Shown in pieces: positions 9,303-19,213 of a stretch of 64,000 bases of DNA. The position numbers and the translations under genes are program-made. The stretch is from Leptodesmis sichuanensis A121. GTDB lineage: Bacteria; Cyanobacteriota; Cyanobacteriia; Leptolyngbyales; Leptolyngbyaceae. Position 1 is the stretch's first letter. Every line of letters starts with the position of its first letter. The notes under the pieces are model-generated. The model made no database searches. It saw only the letters and a list, made by a program, of their open reading frames with translations, and was not told where the DNA came from. The stretch is from the NCBI RefSeq assembly GCF_021379005.1, contig NZ_CP075171.1, forward strand, positions 4,464,001 through 4,528,000. Reading direction: 5' to 3'.

Positions 9303-9518
9303 ATGTTATTAATTCGTGAAATTGTTAAGGAAGCGCTAGTCTCTGGTTGCCTGACAGTAGAAGCAGAGGAACAGTTACGGCAACTCTTGAAGACGAAATA
9401 TGACGCTAAAGATTTCAAGGCGTTTATGAAGCTGCAGCACGCTGTAGTTTCGGGGTATGTTCGGCAAGAATCCCGAGAAATTGCTAAGCGGAATCAATCT
9501 CTTGCTGTTGCATCTTAA
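9303..9518 (+). CDS. Small conserved cyanobacterial protein, unknown function
   Basis: 71 residues starting MLLIREIVKEALV, highly charged and helical, with a TVEAEEQLRQLL segment and a C-terminal region QHAVVSGYVRQESRE. The ATG at 9303 follows a GGTAGGGG ribosome-site-like tract and is chosen over an in-frame TTG at 9255. Proteins of this type recur in cyanobacteria as hypothetical proteins; no function is known to me. It converges on rnj, with a hairpin between them. Confidence 0.7.
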   Translation: MLLIREIVKEALVSGCLTVEAEEQLRQLLKTKYDAKDFKAFMKLQHAVVSGYVRQESREIAKRNQSLAVAS

Positions 9519-9521
9519 GAC

Positions 9522-9553
9522 TAAGCGGCTGGAAGCTATCTCCCAACCGCTTA
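9522..9553. terminator. Hairpin between convergent small gene and rnj
   Basis: TAAGCGGCTGG at 9522-9532 and CCAACCGCTTA at 9543-9553 pair with one mismatch around a 10-base loop. It starts 3 bases after the stop codon of the small gene and 57 bases before the end of rnj on the other strand, so it may terminate both transcripts. Confidence 0.55.
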
Positions 9554-9610
9554 CTCAAGGGTATTACTTAACTGGAGTTTAAGGTTTAACCGAGCTTAAC
9601 CGATTAATCA

Positions 9611-11371
9611 TCAGGAAGCGATCGCTTCAGCTTTCCGGGATGATTTTGCTGCAGGCCGCTCCATTCCTGCTTCGATATTTTGCATTAAGAACACCAGCAA
9701 CGGATTGCTTTGTAATTCACGGCGCAACATCCGGATCAGTTCTCGCTCGATCTGGACCTGTAAGCCCGTCCAGTCAATGTCTACCCCCTCGCCAAAGGAA
9801 CGGGCAAATTCGGACCAGCGATCGTGCAGCACCATCCCGATTGTGGTATCAATCTTCTCTTGAAGCTGAGACTTGTCCAGAGAAGTCACCACACCTCGCA
9901 AGTGGATTTCAGGTCGAGCAACTAACTCACCTTTCCAGTTAATCACCGTGGCAATCGTAACAATGCCATCCTCAGCAAGCTGCTGGCGTTCCTTCAGTAC
10001 CTGATCGTTCACCACGCCCGATCGAGAGGCGTCCACCAATTCAATACCGGAAGGAACTTTGCCTGCAATGCGGATACTGGTTGGGGTCAACTCCACCACG
10101 TCCCCGTTGTCGATCACCACCATATTCTCAGCAGGAATTCCCATACTTTGAGCGGTTTGAGAATGCTTTACCAGCATCCGGTGTTCACCGTGAACAGGTA
10201 AGAAGAACTTGGGACGGGTGAGACCAATCATCAACTTCTGATCTTCCTGGCAGCCGTGTCCCGAAACGTGGATGCCCTGTTCCTTGCCATACTTGACCGT
10301 GGCTCCCTGCATCATCAATTTGTCGATCGTGTTGACGACTGCGATCGTATTGCCAGGAATCGGATTGGCGGAGAAGACCACCGTATCACCGGGCCGAATC
10401 TTCACCTGACGATGTTCGCCATTGGCAATTCGGGTGAGAGCGGAGAGGGGTTCTCCCTGGGAACCTGTAGTCAAAATCAGCACCTGATTATCGGGCAGTT
10501 TGTTGACCATGTTGAGCGGCTTCAGCAGGTCATCCTCGCACTTGATGTACCCCAAATTGCGGGCATGGGCAATCACATTCAGCATGGAGCGACCCAATAC
10601 AGAGACGACCCGGCCATGCTCCTTGGCTAACTCCAGAATCATGTTGATCCGATGGACAGAGGAAGCAAAGGTGGTGACTAAGAGCCGTCCCTGAGCCTGA
10701 CCAAAGATGCGATCGAGATTAGGATAGACCGATCGCTCGGAGGGCGTATAGCCAGGAACTTCTGAATTGGTGGAATCGCTGATCAGACAGTGAACGCCCT
10801 GTTCGCCGTACTCGGCTAATCGTTGGAAGTCAAAAAATTCTCCATCCACAGGCGTATGGTCAATTTTGAAATCGCCCGTATGGATGACCACCCCGACGGG
10901 CGTGCGAATGGCGACCGTAAAGCTGTCTGCAATGGAGTGGGTATTGCGAATAAATTCTACGAAGAACGAAGAGCCGATCCGCACGATGTCACGGGGACGC
11001 ACGGTACGCAGTTCAGTACGATCAGACACTCCTGCTTCCTCCAACTTATCCTGCAGGAGGGCGATCGCCAACCGGGGGCCATAGATGACTGGGATCTCAA
11101 ATTGCTTCAGATGAAATGCAATCCCACCAATGTGGTCTTCATGACCGTGAGTAACAATCATGCCCTTGATTTTGTGGCGGTTCTCCCGCAGGTAAGTCAT
11201 ATCGGGTAGGACAATATTGACTCCGTGCATACCATCGGTGGGGAATGCCAGACCAGCATCCAGCAGCACAATTTCATCATTAATTTCAAACACGCAGGTG
11301 TTTTTACCAATTTCGTGGAGTCCACCCAGAGGAATGATTTTCAGTACAGGCGTTGAATTGGTTTGGGTCAT
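9611..11371 (-). CDS. rnj: Ribonuclease J
   Basis: A metallo-beta-lactamase/beta-CASP ribonuclease with endonuclease and 5'-3' exonuclease activity in mRNA decay and rRNA maturation. 586 residues. The zinc motif HGHEDHIGG is at about residues 75-83; further metal ligands lie in HTGDFKIDH and the beta-CASP region with SGHG and HGEHRML. The C-terminal ~120 residues are the dimerisation and accessory region. It ends the asd-dapA-rnj run, a gene order I recognise as common in cyanobacteria. The gap of about 150 bases after dapA leaves room for its own promoter. Confidence 0.95.
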   Translation of the reverse strand: MTQTNSTPVLKIIPLGGLHEIGKNTCVFEINDEIVLLDAGLAFPTDGMHGVNIVLPDMTYLRENRHKIKGMIVTHGHEDHIGGIAFHLKQFEIPVIYGPRLAIALLQDKLEEAGVSDRTELRTVRPRDIVRIGSSFFVEFIRNTHSIADSFTVAIRTPVGVVIHTGDFKIDHTPVDGEFFDFQRLAEYGEQGVHCLISDSTNSEVPGYTPSERSVYPNLDRIFGQAQGRLLVTTFASSVHRINMILELAKEHGRVVSVLGRSMLNVIAHARNLGYIKCEDDLLKPLNMVNKLPDNQVLILTTGSQGEPLSALTRIANGEHRQVKIRPGDTVVFSANPIPGNTIAVVNTIDKLMMQGATVKYGKEQGIHVSGHGCQEDQKLMIGLTRPKFFLPVHGEHRMLVKHSQTAQSMGIPAENMVVIDNGDVVELTPTSIRIAGKVPSGIELVDASRSGVVNDQVLKERQQLAEDGIVTIATVINWKGELVARPEIHLRGVVTSLDKSQLQEKIDTTIGMVLHDRWSEFARSFGEGVDIDWTGLQVQIERELIRMLRRELQSNPLLVFLMQNIEAGMERPAAKSSRKAEAIAS

Positions 11372-11518
11372 TGGTATCCTTACAAAACAGTTAAAGCAAA
11401 CGTTGGCAGTTCAACACCTGAAAAGCGTTGGCAGCCAAATGAATCAAAACGAGATATTCAGTTGTCAGGAAAACTTGGATGAGGAACAAGCGTGCCTGAT
11501 CAGCCCCCTGTTTAGCCT

Positions 11519-12403
11519 TTAGAGCAACGCTAAATCGACCAGTACGGATTTCAAAGCTTGCATGACTTCTTCTGAAGGGTCAGCGAGAGGAAGCCGGGTA
11601 GAACCCACCTGCCATCCCTGGAGACGGAGAGCCGCTTTCACTGGAATGGGATTGGTCGTCAGGAAGAGGGCTTTGAACAGGGGAAATAGCTTGAGGTGAA
11701 TTTGGATCGCTGTATCAACCTGACCCGATCGAAAAGCCTGCACCATGGTCTGAAGCTGAGAGCCAACCAGATGGCTGGCGACACTGATCACCCCTTTGGC
11801 ACCAACCGCCAGTAGAGGCATCGTTAACGAGTCATCTCCAGAATAGATGGCAAATTCAGGCGGGGTATTGCGACGAATCTGACTGGCCTGATCCAGATTC
11901 CCACTGGCCTCCTTAATTCCCACAATATTGGCAATCTCGGCTAGGCGAACCACCGTTTCCGGTAAGAGATTTTGCCCAGTGCGACCTGGAATATTGTAAA
12001 GAATCAAGGGAAACTCTGGAGTGGCTTCCGCGATCGCTTTGAAATGCTGATACAAGCCCGATTGAGGTGGCTTGTTGTAATACGGCACCACCTGCAGCGA
12101 ACCATCTAGTCCCAGTTTAGCGGCTTTTTCGGTTGCTTCGATCGCCTCCTGGGTAGAATTTGAGCCAGTTCCGGCAATAATTTTGGCTTTCCCAGCCACG
12201 GCCTGCTGCACCACATGGAACAGTTCAAATTCCTCATCCCACGTCAGGGTGGGGGATTCCCCAGTAGTGCCGCAGACTACCAAGGTATCCGTGCCATGAT
12301 CTGCCAGATGACTGGCCAGCTTTTCAGCAGTTGCATAATTAACCTGGCCATCGTCGGTAAATGGCGTGACCATTGCAGTTAAAACGTTTCCAAAATCCAC
12401 CAC
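11519..12403 (-). CDS. dapA: 4-hydroxy-tetrahydrodipicolinate synthase
   Basis: First committed step of the lysine/diaminopimelate branch: condenses pyruvate with aspartate semialdehyde, the product of the adjacent asd gene. The Schiff-base lysine is in IVGIKEASG, the TTGESPT motif carries the active-site Thr pair, and YNIPGRTG the catalytic Tyr and Arg. I place the start at the GTG 12401-12403, giving [15 protein letters not shown] and 294 residues, the family norm. The frame stays open upstream to a TTG at 12454, but the extra 17 residues do not resemble the family. It is co-directional with asd, 91 bases downstream. Confidence 0.95.
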   Translation of the reverse strand: MVDFGNVLTAMVTPFTDDGQVNYATAEKLASHLADHGTDTLVVCGTTGESPTLTWDEEFELFHVVQQAVAGKAKIIAGTGSNSTQEAIEATEKAAKLGLDGSLQVVPYYNKPPQSGLYQHFKAIAEATPEFPLILYNIPGRTGQNLLPETVVRLAEIANIVGIKEASGNLDQASQIRRNTPPEFAIYSGDDSLTMPLLAVGAKGVISVASHLVGSQLQTMVQAFRSGQVDTAIQIHLKLFPLFKALFLTTNPIPVKAALRLQGWQVGSTRLPLADPSEEVMQALKSVLVDLALL

Positions 12404-12494
12404 GAGTTCTTGGGAATTGCTAATTGTTGGTAAACAAGTCAGGAAATGAGCCAATGCTGTAAAAGGGGAATGCTTGCGAGCCAGGATAAAAAAA

Positions 12495-13535
12495 TTATCG
12501 AGTCAGAGCGATCGCAGGCTTTAAGAGATCCTTTTGCACGAGCAATTCAGCAATCTGTATAGCGTTCAAAGCGGCCCCTTTACGAATCTGATCCCCGCAC
12601 AGCCAGAGATCCAAAGCCGCAGGATGAGAGATATCCTGGCGAATCCGGCCTACCAGTACTTCGTCTTTGCCACTGGCCTCGATCGGCATCGGGAAATAGT
12701 TGGCTGACCAATCTTCCACCAGCTTAACTCCTGGTGCCTGACTTAAAATTTGCCGAGCCTGTTCCACACTAAAAGGCCGCTCAAACTCCAGATTAATCGC
12801 TTCTGAGTGTGCCCGCAACACGGGAACCCGAACACAAGTAGCGGTTACCCGTAAGTCTGGAGCACCAAAAATTTTCCGAGTCTCGTTGACTATCTTCATC
12901 TCTTCCTCGCAGTATCCCTGCTCATTTAGCTTGGAGTTGTGCGGAAATAGATTGAACGCCAGAGGGTAGGGAAAAATCTCTGTCTGGGGAGATTGGCCCT
13001 GCAAGATGGCCTGGGATTGTATCTTCACCTCTTCCATCGCTCGTGCCCCGGCCCCACTGGCCGATTGATAAGTCGCTGCCACAATCCGCTTGATGGGTTG
13101 CACCTGATGCAGGGGGAATACCGCGACCGCCATCAAAATAGTGGTGCAATTGGGATTGGCAATAATTCCCTGGTGGGTGGCGGCGGCTTCAGGATTCACC
13201 TCTGGCACGATCAGGGGAATGGCTGGATCCATACGGAAAGCACTGGAATTATCCACCACTACGGCCCCCGCCTCAACCGCTTTCGGTGCCCAGACGCGGG
13301 AAGTAGAGGCTCCGGCAGAAGCCAGCACCAGATCGACTCCAGCAAATGAGCGATCGTCCACAACCTCAACTGGAATACTTTCACCCTTGAATTGGAGCCG
13401 CTGACCTGCCGATCGAGGTGAAGCCAGTAGTTTTAAGTCGGAAACGGGAAATCGCCTTTGCTCTAACAGATCAAGCAGTTCAGTGCCAACGGCTCCCGTT
13501 GCCCCCAAAATCGCAACTCGATAAGAATCAACCAA
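12495..13535 (-). CDS. asd: Aspartate-semialdehyde dehydrogenase
   Basis: Makes aspartate semialdehyde for lysine, threonine and methionine synthesis. 346 residues. The NADP-binding [11 protein letters not shown] is at the N-terminus, the catalytic cysteine in NPNCTTI at about residue 130, and the active-site Arg/His in [12 protein letters not shown]. It heads the asd-dapA-rnj run and is divergent from tig, with a 525-base control region between them. Confidence 0.96.
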   Translation of the reverse strand: MVDSYRVAILGATGAVGTELLDLLEQRRFPVSDLKLLASPRSAGQRLQFKGESIPVEVVDDRSFAGVDLVLASAGASTSRVWAPKAVEAGAVVVDNSSAFRMDPAIPLIVPEVNPEAAATHQGIIANPNCTTILMAVAVFPLHQVQPIKRIVAATYQSASGAGARAMEEVKIQSQAILQGQSPQTEIFPYPLAFNLFPHNSKLNEQGYCEEEMKIVNETRKIFGAPDLRVTATCVRVPVLRAHSEAINLEFERPFSVEQARQILSQAPGVKLVEDWSANYFPMPIEASGKDEVLVGRIRQDISHPAALDLWLCGDQIRKGAALNAIQIAELLVQKDLLKPAIALTR

Positions 13536-14060
13536 GTTAAGTAACCTCCAAAATTAGTAGCGGTCTGTAAAAGGCTTGTGTAGCAGTGGGAATAAATGGT
13601 AGTGGATCAAAAATCTGGATATTGTACTGAGGCTCTCTTTAAGATGCGTATACAAGTACTTTTATCTTGCGCTCTGCTTTTATCTCGCGTTCCGTATTGT
13701 TCCCATGCCCTGGATTCTCTTCAAGCATGAAAGCATACGATAAATGATTCCCAAGATTCTAGCGGATTTTTTTAGAAACCCAGCCCCAATATCTACGTTT
13801 TTGGGAAATTCGCTTTACTACGTTGAGCGAACCTGCTCCGGTAGGTTGCCTAAAGTTCAGGCCCGATTCTGTCGCTTCTTCAGCATGGCATGAATGGGGT
13901 GCGCTTGAGCGATTTTTAAGATTTGAAGTTCCAATCGCGCCAACCGGAATCAGGATCCGTTACTATAGCTTATTGCGGCGATCGCGGTTTCAGGCGATCG
14001 TCGGCTGTTTGAACGCTCAAAACGCTGATTCAGCCCTTCTAGTCACCTTCTTAAGTACCG
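13536..14060. promoter_or_regulatory. Divergent control region asd / tig with an 18-bp tandem repeat
   Basis: A 525-base spacer. It has two adjacent 18-base units (CTTTTATCTTGCGCTCTG at 13659-13676 and a copy with three changes at 13677-13694), about 125-160 bases upstream of asd. Closer to tig are two CGATCG-containing sites near 13978-14002. An open frame at 13823-14134 runs into tig in another frame and looks spurious. Promoters for both genes must lie here but I cannot place them. Confidence 0.5.
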
Positions 14061-15728
14061 ATGAAAGTTACCCAGGAAAAACTCCCTGCCAGTCAGATTG
14101 GTTTGGAAATCGAAGTCCCTCCCGAAATGTCTAAAAAGGCTTACGAGCGGGTCATTCAAGAATTTACTCGCTCTGCTAATATTCCTGGGTTCCGCAAAGG
14201 TAAGGTGCCCCGTCAGGTCTTAATTCAACGAATTGGTTCCCTGCGAATCAAAGCAGCAGCGGTTGAAGAACTGGTCGAAAACAGCCTGAAAGAAGCGGTC
14301 AAACAGGAAAACATCAATGCTCTGGGCAACTTTCAACTGCGATCGTCCTTCGATGACCTGATCAGCCAGTTTGAACCCGACCAGGCGCTTACCTTTTCCG
14401 CTTCGGTAGATGTTCCCCCCGAAGTCACGCTCAGCGAATACAGTGGCCTGAAGGTTCAGGCGGAAGAGATCAAACCTGATCCAGAGCGAGTTGAAAAAGT
14501 ATTGCACAGTTATCAAGAACAGACAGCCACTCTGGTGCCCGTAGAAGCACGACCCGCCCAGATGAAAGACGTGGCAGTTGTAGACTTTAAGGGCGTGATT
14601 CCCAGTGACGACCCCGACCAAGAACCTATGCCGATCCCTGGCGGTGAAGCCCAGGACTTTCAGTTGGAACTGGAGGAAGGCCGGTTTATCCCAGGTTTTA
14701 TCGATGGGATTGTGGGCATGAGTCCGGGAGAGACTAAAGAGATTCAGGCTCAGTTCCCCGAAACTTATCCTCAAGAAGACGTAGCTGGCAAAATGGCGAC
14801 ATTTACCGTCACGTTAAAGGAATTGAAAGAAAAAGAACTGCCGGAACTGGATGATGACTTTGCCCAGGAAGTCAGCGAATTTCAAACTCTGGCGGAACTG
14901 CGGGAATCTTTAGAGTCCCGGTTTGCGAAGGAAGCGGAGGATAAAACCCGCGCCAACCAGGAAGAGGCGATTCTGAAGGAATTACTCAATCACGTTGAGG
15001 CTGAGATTCCGGAGACGTTGATTGACCGGGAAGTCACCCATATGCTGAATCAGACGGCAATGCAGTTGCAGAACCAGGGCATTGATGTCAGGCAGTTGTT
15101 TACTCAAGAACTGATTGCCCGCCTGAAAGAGCAATCCCGACCAGAAGCCATCAACCGAATTAAGCGCACGTTAGCCCTGGGCGAAATTGCGAAACGCGAG
15201 TCGATCGAAGTGGATCCCGAAGAAGTCTCAGCTAAATCTCAAGAGTTGTTGAATGAACTGGCTGACCAGGGAGTCGATCGCAATATTGATCCAGATCGCT
15301 TACAAAGCGTGGTGACAGAGGATCTGCTGAAAGAAAAAATTATGAACTGGCTGATTGAACATTCGACGATCGAGTTAGTTCCCGAAGGCACCCTGACCCA
15401 AGCTGAAGAGGAAGAAACAACTGAAGACGTGGAAGAGGCAACTGCCCCCACCCCAGCAGAACCCTCATTGGAAGAGTCTGAACCAGCACCCGTTGAAGCC
15501 GCGACCGCAACCGTAGACATTCCTGCCGAAACTGTTACTGAGCCTGAAGCGGAGGCCCAACCTGAAGCACCAGCTCCAAAGCGGAAGCGCACGACTAAAT
15601 CTGCAGCCACCAAAACGGAGGATCCTCCCGCTGCAGATGTGACTCCCGCCGAGGCAGGTAATGAAGATGCGCCTGCTCCAAAAGCACGTAAATCTACCAA
15701 AAAGCCGAAGCAGACTCCTGCTGAGTAG
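14061..15728 (+). CDS. tig: Trigger factor (ribosome-associated chaperone and peptidyl-prolyl isomerase)
   Basis: Binds nascent chains at the ribosome exit. 555 residues. The ribosome-binding signature GFRKGKVPR is at about residues 42-50, the FKBP-type isomerase domain at about 150-250 (VAVVDFKGVI, FIPGFIDGIVGM), and the helical C-domain runs to about 455. The last ~100 residues are an unusual low-complexity tail rich in Ala, Glu, Pro and Thr with Lys clusters (PKRKRTTKS, KKPKQTPAE), which E. coli trigger factor lacks. It heads the tig-clpP-clpX cluster linking folding to proteolysis. Confidence 0.95.
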   Translation: MKVTQEKLPASQIGLEIEVPPEMSKKAYERVIQEFTRSANIPGFRKGKVPRQVLIQRIGSLRIKAAAVEELVENSLKEAVKQENINALGNFQLRSSFDDLISQFEPDQALTFSASVDVPPEVTLSEYSGLKVQAEEIKPDPERVEKVLHSYQEQTATLVPVEARPAQMKDVAVVDFKGVIPSDDPDQEPMPIPGGEAQDFQLELEEGRFIPGFIDGIVGMSPGETKEIQAQFPETYPQEDVAGKMATFTVTLKELKEKELPELDDDFAQEVSEFQTLAELRESLESRFAKEAEDKTRANQEEAILKELLNHVEAEIPETLIDREVTHMLNQTAMQLQNQGIDVRQLFTQELIARLKEQSRPEAINRIKRTLALGEIAKRESIEVDPEEVSAKSQELLNELADQGVDRNIDPDRLQSVVTEDLLKEKIMNWLIEHSTIELVPEGTLTQAEEEETTEDVEEATAPTPAEPSLEESEPAPVEAATATVDIPAETVTEPEAEAQPEAPAPKRKRTTKSAATKTEDPPAADVTPAEAGNEDAPAPKARKSTKKPKQTPAE

Positions 15729-15955
15729 TGATCCCCACTTACAAAAAGATTTGTCACAATGAGGCAATCCCGTCTTTGTCCAGGAAAAAACCAGACTACA
15801 ATGGCAAAGCGTAATCTCTAAGTAATCCTCCTGTCACAGATTCCTTAGGGCATAATTGGGGTATACCTGTGCGATTCGAATCCAGATTCGGTTTGACTGG
15901 AATAACGATCGCGAATGAGTTCAAGACCAGTGATTTCAGGCACAACAGCCAAATT

Positions 15956-16642
15956 ATGCTGATATCCCAACCTGCTGATTACTCAATTATTAGCTCTACC
16001 TCCTTTGAGGTTTTCTCCGGCCCTGAAGGTGTCATTCCGATGGTCGTCGAGCAGGCTGGCCGTGGTGAGCGTGCCTTCGACATTTACTCTCGCCTGTTAA
16101 GAGAGCGCATCGTTTTTCTGGGAACCCCAGTTGATGACAACGTAGCCGACTCTGTGGTGGCCCAACTTCTGTTCCTGGAAGCGGAAGATCCAGAAAAGGA
16201 TATTCAGCTTTACATCAACTCCCCTGGTGGCTCCGTTACCGCAGGCATGGCCATTTACGACACCATGCAGCAAGTTCGTTGTGATGTTGCTACAATCTGC
16301 TTCGGATTGGCGGCCAGCATGGGAGCCTTTCTGCTCACGGCTGGTACCGCAGGCAAGAGAATGTCTTTGCCCAGTTCTCGAATCATGATTCACCAACCTC
16401 TGGGTGGTGCCCAGGGGCAGGCGGTGGACATTGAGATCCAGGCTAAAGAAATTCTTTATCACAAGCGCAAGCTGAATGAGTTACTGTCGTATCACACCAA
16501 GCAACCATTTGAGAAAATCGAAGCGGATACAGAGCGCGACTTTTTTATGTCCGCGACTGAGGCAAAGGAATACGGTCTGATCGATCAAGTCATTTCCAGA
16601 CAGAATCTCCCCCAAGCTGGAGAAACTGTTGCTGCAGTATAG
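15956..16642 (+). CDS. clpP: ATP-dependent Clp protease proteolytic subunit
   Basis: A serine protease of the Clp system; 228 residues from the ATG at 15956. The Ser nucleophile is in GLAASMGAF and the His in MIHQPLGG, with the Asp further on as in the family. The core begins [19 protein letters not shown]. An in-frame GTG at 15869 would add 29 residues not typical of ClpP, so the ATG is preferred; the true start may even be further in. clpX follows after 13 bases, so the two are co-transcribed and their products act together. Confidence 0.95.
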   Translation: MLISQPADYSIISSTSFEVFSGPEGVIPMVVEQAGRGERAFDIYSRLLRERIVFLGTPVDDNVADSVVAQLLFLEAEDPEKDIQLYINSPGGSVTAGMAIYDTMQQVRCDVATICFGLAASMGAFLLTAGTAGKRMSLPSSRIMIHQPLGGAQGQAVDIEIQAKEILYHKRKLNELLSYHTKQPFEKIEADTERDFFMSATEAKEYGLIDQVISRQNLPQAGETVAAV

Positions 16643-16655
16643 ATAAAGAGGCACT

Positions 16656-17999
16656 ATGTCCAAGTACGACTCCCATCTCAAATGTTCCTTCTGCGGCAAA
16701 TCCCAAGAGCAAGTTCGGAAGCTAATCGCTGGGCCGGGAGTCTACATTTGCGATGAATGCGTCGATCTCTGTAACGAAATATTGGATGAGGAGTTGTTTG
16801 ACTCCAGCGCGACGGCTCCTCAGCCCGTTCCCCGTCGAGAACCTTCAGCCGAAAAGCGGAAGTCTCGCTCGTCCAACATCTCCCTGAGTCAACTGCCCAA
16901 GCCACGCGAGATTAAAAAATATCTGGACGATCATGTGATTGGCCAGGATGATGCCAAAAAAGTGTTATCGGTAGCGGTTTACAACCACTATAAGCGTCTC
17001 AGTTTCTTGCAGGCCAAAGGGAGTGGCAAAGTTGCTCCCGACGATGTTGTGGAATTACAAAAGTCCAACATTTTGCTGATCGGGCCAACGGGGTGCGGTA
17101 AGACCCTGCTGGCTCAAACCCTGGCTGAGATTCTGGAAGTTCCCTTTGCCGTCGCTGATGCCACCACGCTCACTGAAGCAGGCTATGTCGGTGAGGATGT
17201 GGAGAACATTCTGTTGCGATTGCTGCAGGTGGCCGATCTGGATGTGGAAGAAGCCCAGCGTGGCATTATTTACATCGATGAAATCGACAAGATTGCTCGC
17301 AAGAGTGAGAATCCTTCGATTACCCGTGATGTATCCGGTGAGGGTGTTCAACAGGCTTTACTGAAGATGCTGGAAGGCACGATCGCTAATGTCCCACCCC
17401 AGGGAGGCCGCAAGCATCCCTATCAGGACTGCATTCAAATTGACACCAGCAATATTCTGTTTATCTGTGGTGGTGCGTTTGTCGGTCTGGACAAAGCGAT
17501 CGAACAACGAATCGGCAAGAAATCGATCGGATTCATCCAACCCGGAGAAGGCCAGTCCAAAGAAAAACGCACAGCCGATATTCTGAAGCACCTGGAACCA
17601 GATGATCTGGTGAAGTTCGGCATGATCCCAGAGTTCATTGGCCGGGTGCCTGTGATGGCTGTAGTTGATCCGCTGGATGAAGATGCGCTGGCGGCAATCC
17701 TGACCGAACCCCGGAATGCGCTGGTGAAACAGTATCAGAAGCTGTTGAAGATGGATAACGTGATCCTGGAATTTAAACAGGATGCGGTGCGGGCGATCGC
17801 GCAGGAAGCCTATCGGCGTAAAACGGGTGCCCGTGCTCTGCGGAGTATCGTGGAAGAGTTGATGCTCGATGTGATGTATGAGTTGCCTTCCCGTAAGGAT
17901 GTAACTCGCTGTACCATCACCCGCGAAATGGTTGAGAAGCGCTCCACTGCCGAACTCTTACTTCATCCCTCTTCCCTCCCCAAGCCAGAATCTGCGTAA
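16656..17999 (+). CDS. clpX: ATP-dependent Clp protease ATP-binding subunit ClpX
   Basis: An AAA+ unfoldase that feeds substrates to ClpP. 447 residues. The N-terminal zinc-binding domain has [10 protein letters not shown] and CDECVDLC; Walker A is GPTGCGKT, Walker B is IIYIDEIDK, and the pore GYVGEDVE and sensor/C-terminal [12 protein letters not shown] motifs are present. An AAAGAGG ribosome site lies in the 13-base gap after clpP. It is followed by a strong hairpin at 18010-18052. Confidence 0.97.
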   Translation: MSKYDSHLKCSFCGKSQEQVRKLIAGPGVYICDECVDLCNEILDEELFDSSATAPQPVPRREPSAEKRKSRSSNISLSQLPKPREIKKYLDDHVIGQDDAKKVLSVAVYNHYKRLSFLQAKGSGKVAPDDVVELQKSNILLIGPTGCGKTLLAQTLAEILEVPFAVADATTLTEAGYVGEDVENILLRLLQVADLDVEEAQRGIIYIDEIDKIARKSENPSITRDVSGEGVQQALLKMLEGTIANVPPQGGRKHPYQDCIQIDTSNILFICGGAFVGLDKAIEQRIGKKSIGFIQPGEGQSKEKRTADILKHLEPDDLVKFGMIPEFIGRVPVMAVVDPLDEDALAAILTEPRNALVKQYQKLLKMDNVILEFKQDAVRAIAQEAYRRKTGARALRSIVEELMLDVMYELPSRKDVTRCTITREMVEKRSTAELLLHPSSLPKPESA

Positions 18000-18009
18000 G
18001 GAGCTTTGA

Positions 18010-18052
18010 GTTTTAAGTTTTGAGTTGTCTCTAGTAACTCAAAACTTAAAAC
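18010..18052. terminator. Perfect 17-bp hairpin after clpX, built from AT-rich repeats
   Basis: GTTTTAAGTTTTGAGTT at 18010-18026 and its exact complement at 18036-18052 flank a 9-base loop, 10 bases after the clpX stop. Similar motifs continue to 18146 (AACTCAAAACTTAGAAC). It could stop or stabilise the clpX transcript, but lacks a U-run and may simply be an inverted pair of the dispersed repeat. Confidence 0.6.
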
Positions 18053-18146
18053 CTAGAATTTAGAACTTATGGAGAGTGACGGGTTTAGTTTTGATGTGTT
18101 ATTGGTAACTCAAAACTTAGAACTCATAACTGAAAACTTTTTCAAA

Positions 18147-19061
18147 ATGTCCTATCTTCAGGTTCGTGGTTTCAACCACTACTATGAGTGGATTACTGCA
18201 TCAGGAGATTCAGAGCCATCGGGCAAGCCTGTAATGGTTTTTGTTCACGGTTGGGGAGGCTCAGCCCGATATTGGGAAAGTACGGCACGGGCGATCGCGG
18301 ATACCTTTGATTGCCTGCTTTACGATATGCGGGGATTTGGGCGATCGTCTCAACAGGGACGCACCCCAGATTTGTTGCAGCCACTGAAATCAGATCATCC
18401 GGAAGATCTAAGTTACGAGCTGACAGCCTATGCGGAAGACCTGGCAGGATTACTGGATGGCCTGGGATTACAGCGAATCTACCTGAATGCCCATTCAATG
18501 GGAGCCTCGGTTGCTGTTTACTTTCTCAATCGGTTTGCCGAGCGAGTCGAACGGGCCATTCTCACCTGTAATGGGATTTTTGAATATGACGAAAAAGCTT
18601 TTAATGCTTTTTATCGATTTGGCGGTTATGTCGTTAAATTCCGTCCTCGCTGGCTGTATGGTTTGCCAATGATGGATCGGTTGTTTATGAAGCGCTTTCT
18701 CTACCGCCCCTTATCTAGAGACATCAGCCGTGCCTTTCTAGAAGACTTTTTGTTGGCTGATTATGATGCGGCTCTGGGCACGATTTTCACCTGTGTTAGC
18801 AAAGAAGCCGCAGAAATCATGCCTCAGGAATTTGCTCGGATTGTAATGCCCACACTAATGATTTCGGGCGATCGTGACATCATCATCCCAGCCGAACTGG
18901 GTCAACGGGCAGCCTCATTAAACGATCGCATTACGTTTGTGTCCATCCCCAACACGGCTCATTTTCCAATGTTGGAAGATCCATCCACCTATCTCCAGCA
19001 CCTACGCGAGTTTTTGAACCAAACGGTTCCTACTGCCTCAAACCCAGCTTTACACACTTAG
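18147..19061 (+). CDS. Alpha/beta hydrolase
   Basis: 304 residues. Oxyanion-hole segment VFVHGWGGS, nucleophile elbow AHSMGAS (serine with Ala instead of the first Gly), acid residue in SGDRDIIIP and catalytic His in NTAHFPMLEDP complete the triad. A helical lid lies between about 150 and 230. The ATG at 18147 gives MSYLQVRGFNHYY; an in-frame ATG at 18069 would add 26 residues encoded by the AT-rich repeat tract and is rejected. The substrate is unknown. It is probably transcribed on its own. Confidence 0.88.
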   Translation: MSYLQVRGFNHYYEWITASGDSEPSGKPVMVFVHGWGGSARYWESTARAIADTFDCLLYDMRGFGRSSQQGRTPDLLQPLKSDHPEDLSYELTAYAEDLAGLLDGLGLQRIYLNAHSMGASVAVYFLNRFAERVERAILTCNGIFEYDEKAFNAFYRFGGYVVKFRPRWLYGLPMMDRLFMKRFLYRPLSRDISRAFLEDFLLADYDAALGTIFTCVSKEAAEIMPQEFARIVMPTLMISGDRDIIIPAELGQRAASLNDRITFVSIPNTAHFPMLEDPSTYLQHLREFLNQTVPTASNPALHT

Positions 19062-19213
19062 CTTGACACACTTAAGCGATTTTCCAGGAGGTAATATTTT
19101 CCGAAAATCTTTTTTAAAATCTCCTGAAACATCTTCCCCACCTCCCCCACCCTCCCTATCTTTCCACAAGCCCGATCTCGCCATCCCATCATCTCACCCA
19201 TTCACCCACCATC

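Noticed and set aside
13823-14134. Open frame of 103 codons just upstream of and overlapping tig
   Set aside because: It overlaps the start of tig in another frame, has no recognisable family and a biased Arg/Ser content as expected of a shadow frame.
15869-15900. GATTCGAATCC resembling a tRNA T-loop
   Set aside because: No anticodon arm, D-arm or acceptor stem could be drawn around it.
15869-15955. GTG start extending ClpP by 29 residues
   Set aside because: The extension does not resemble ClpP N-termini and contains no ribosome site; the ATG at 15956 fits the family length.
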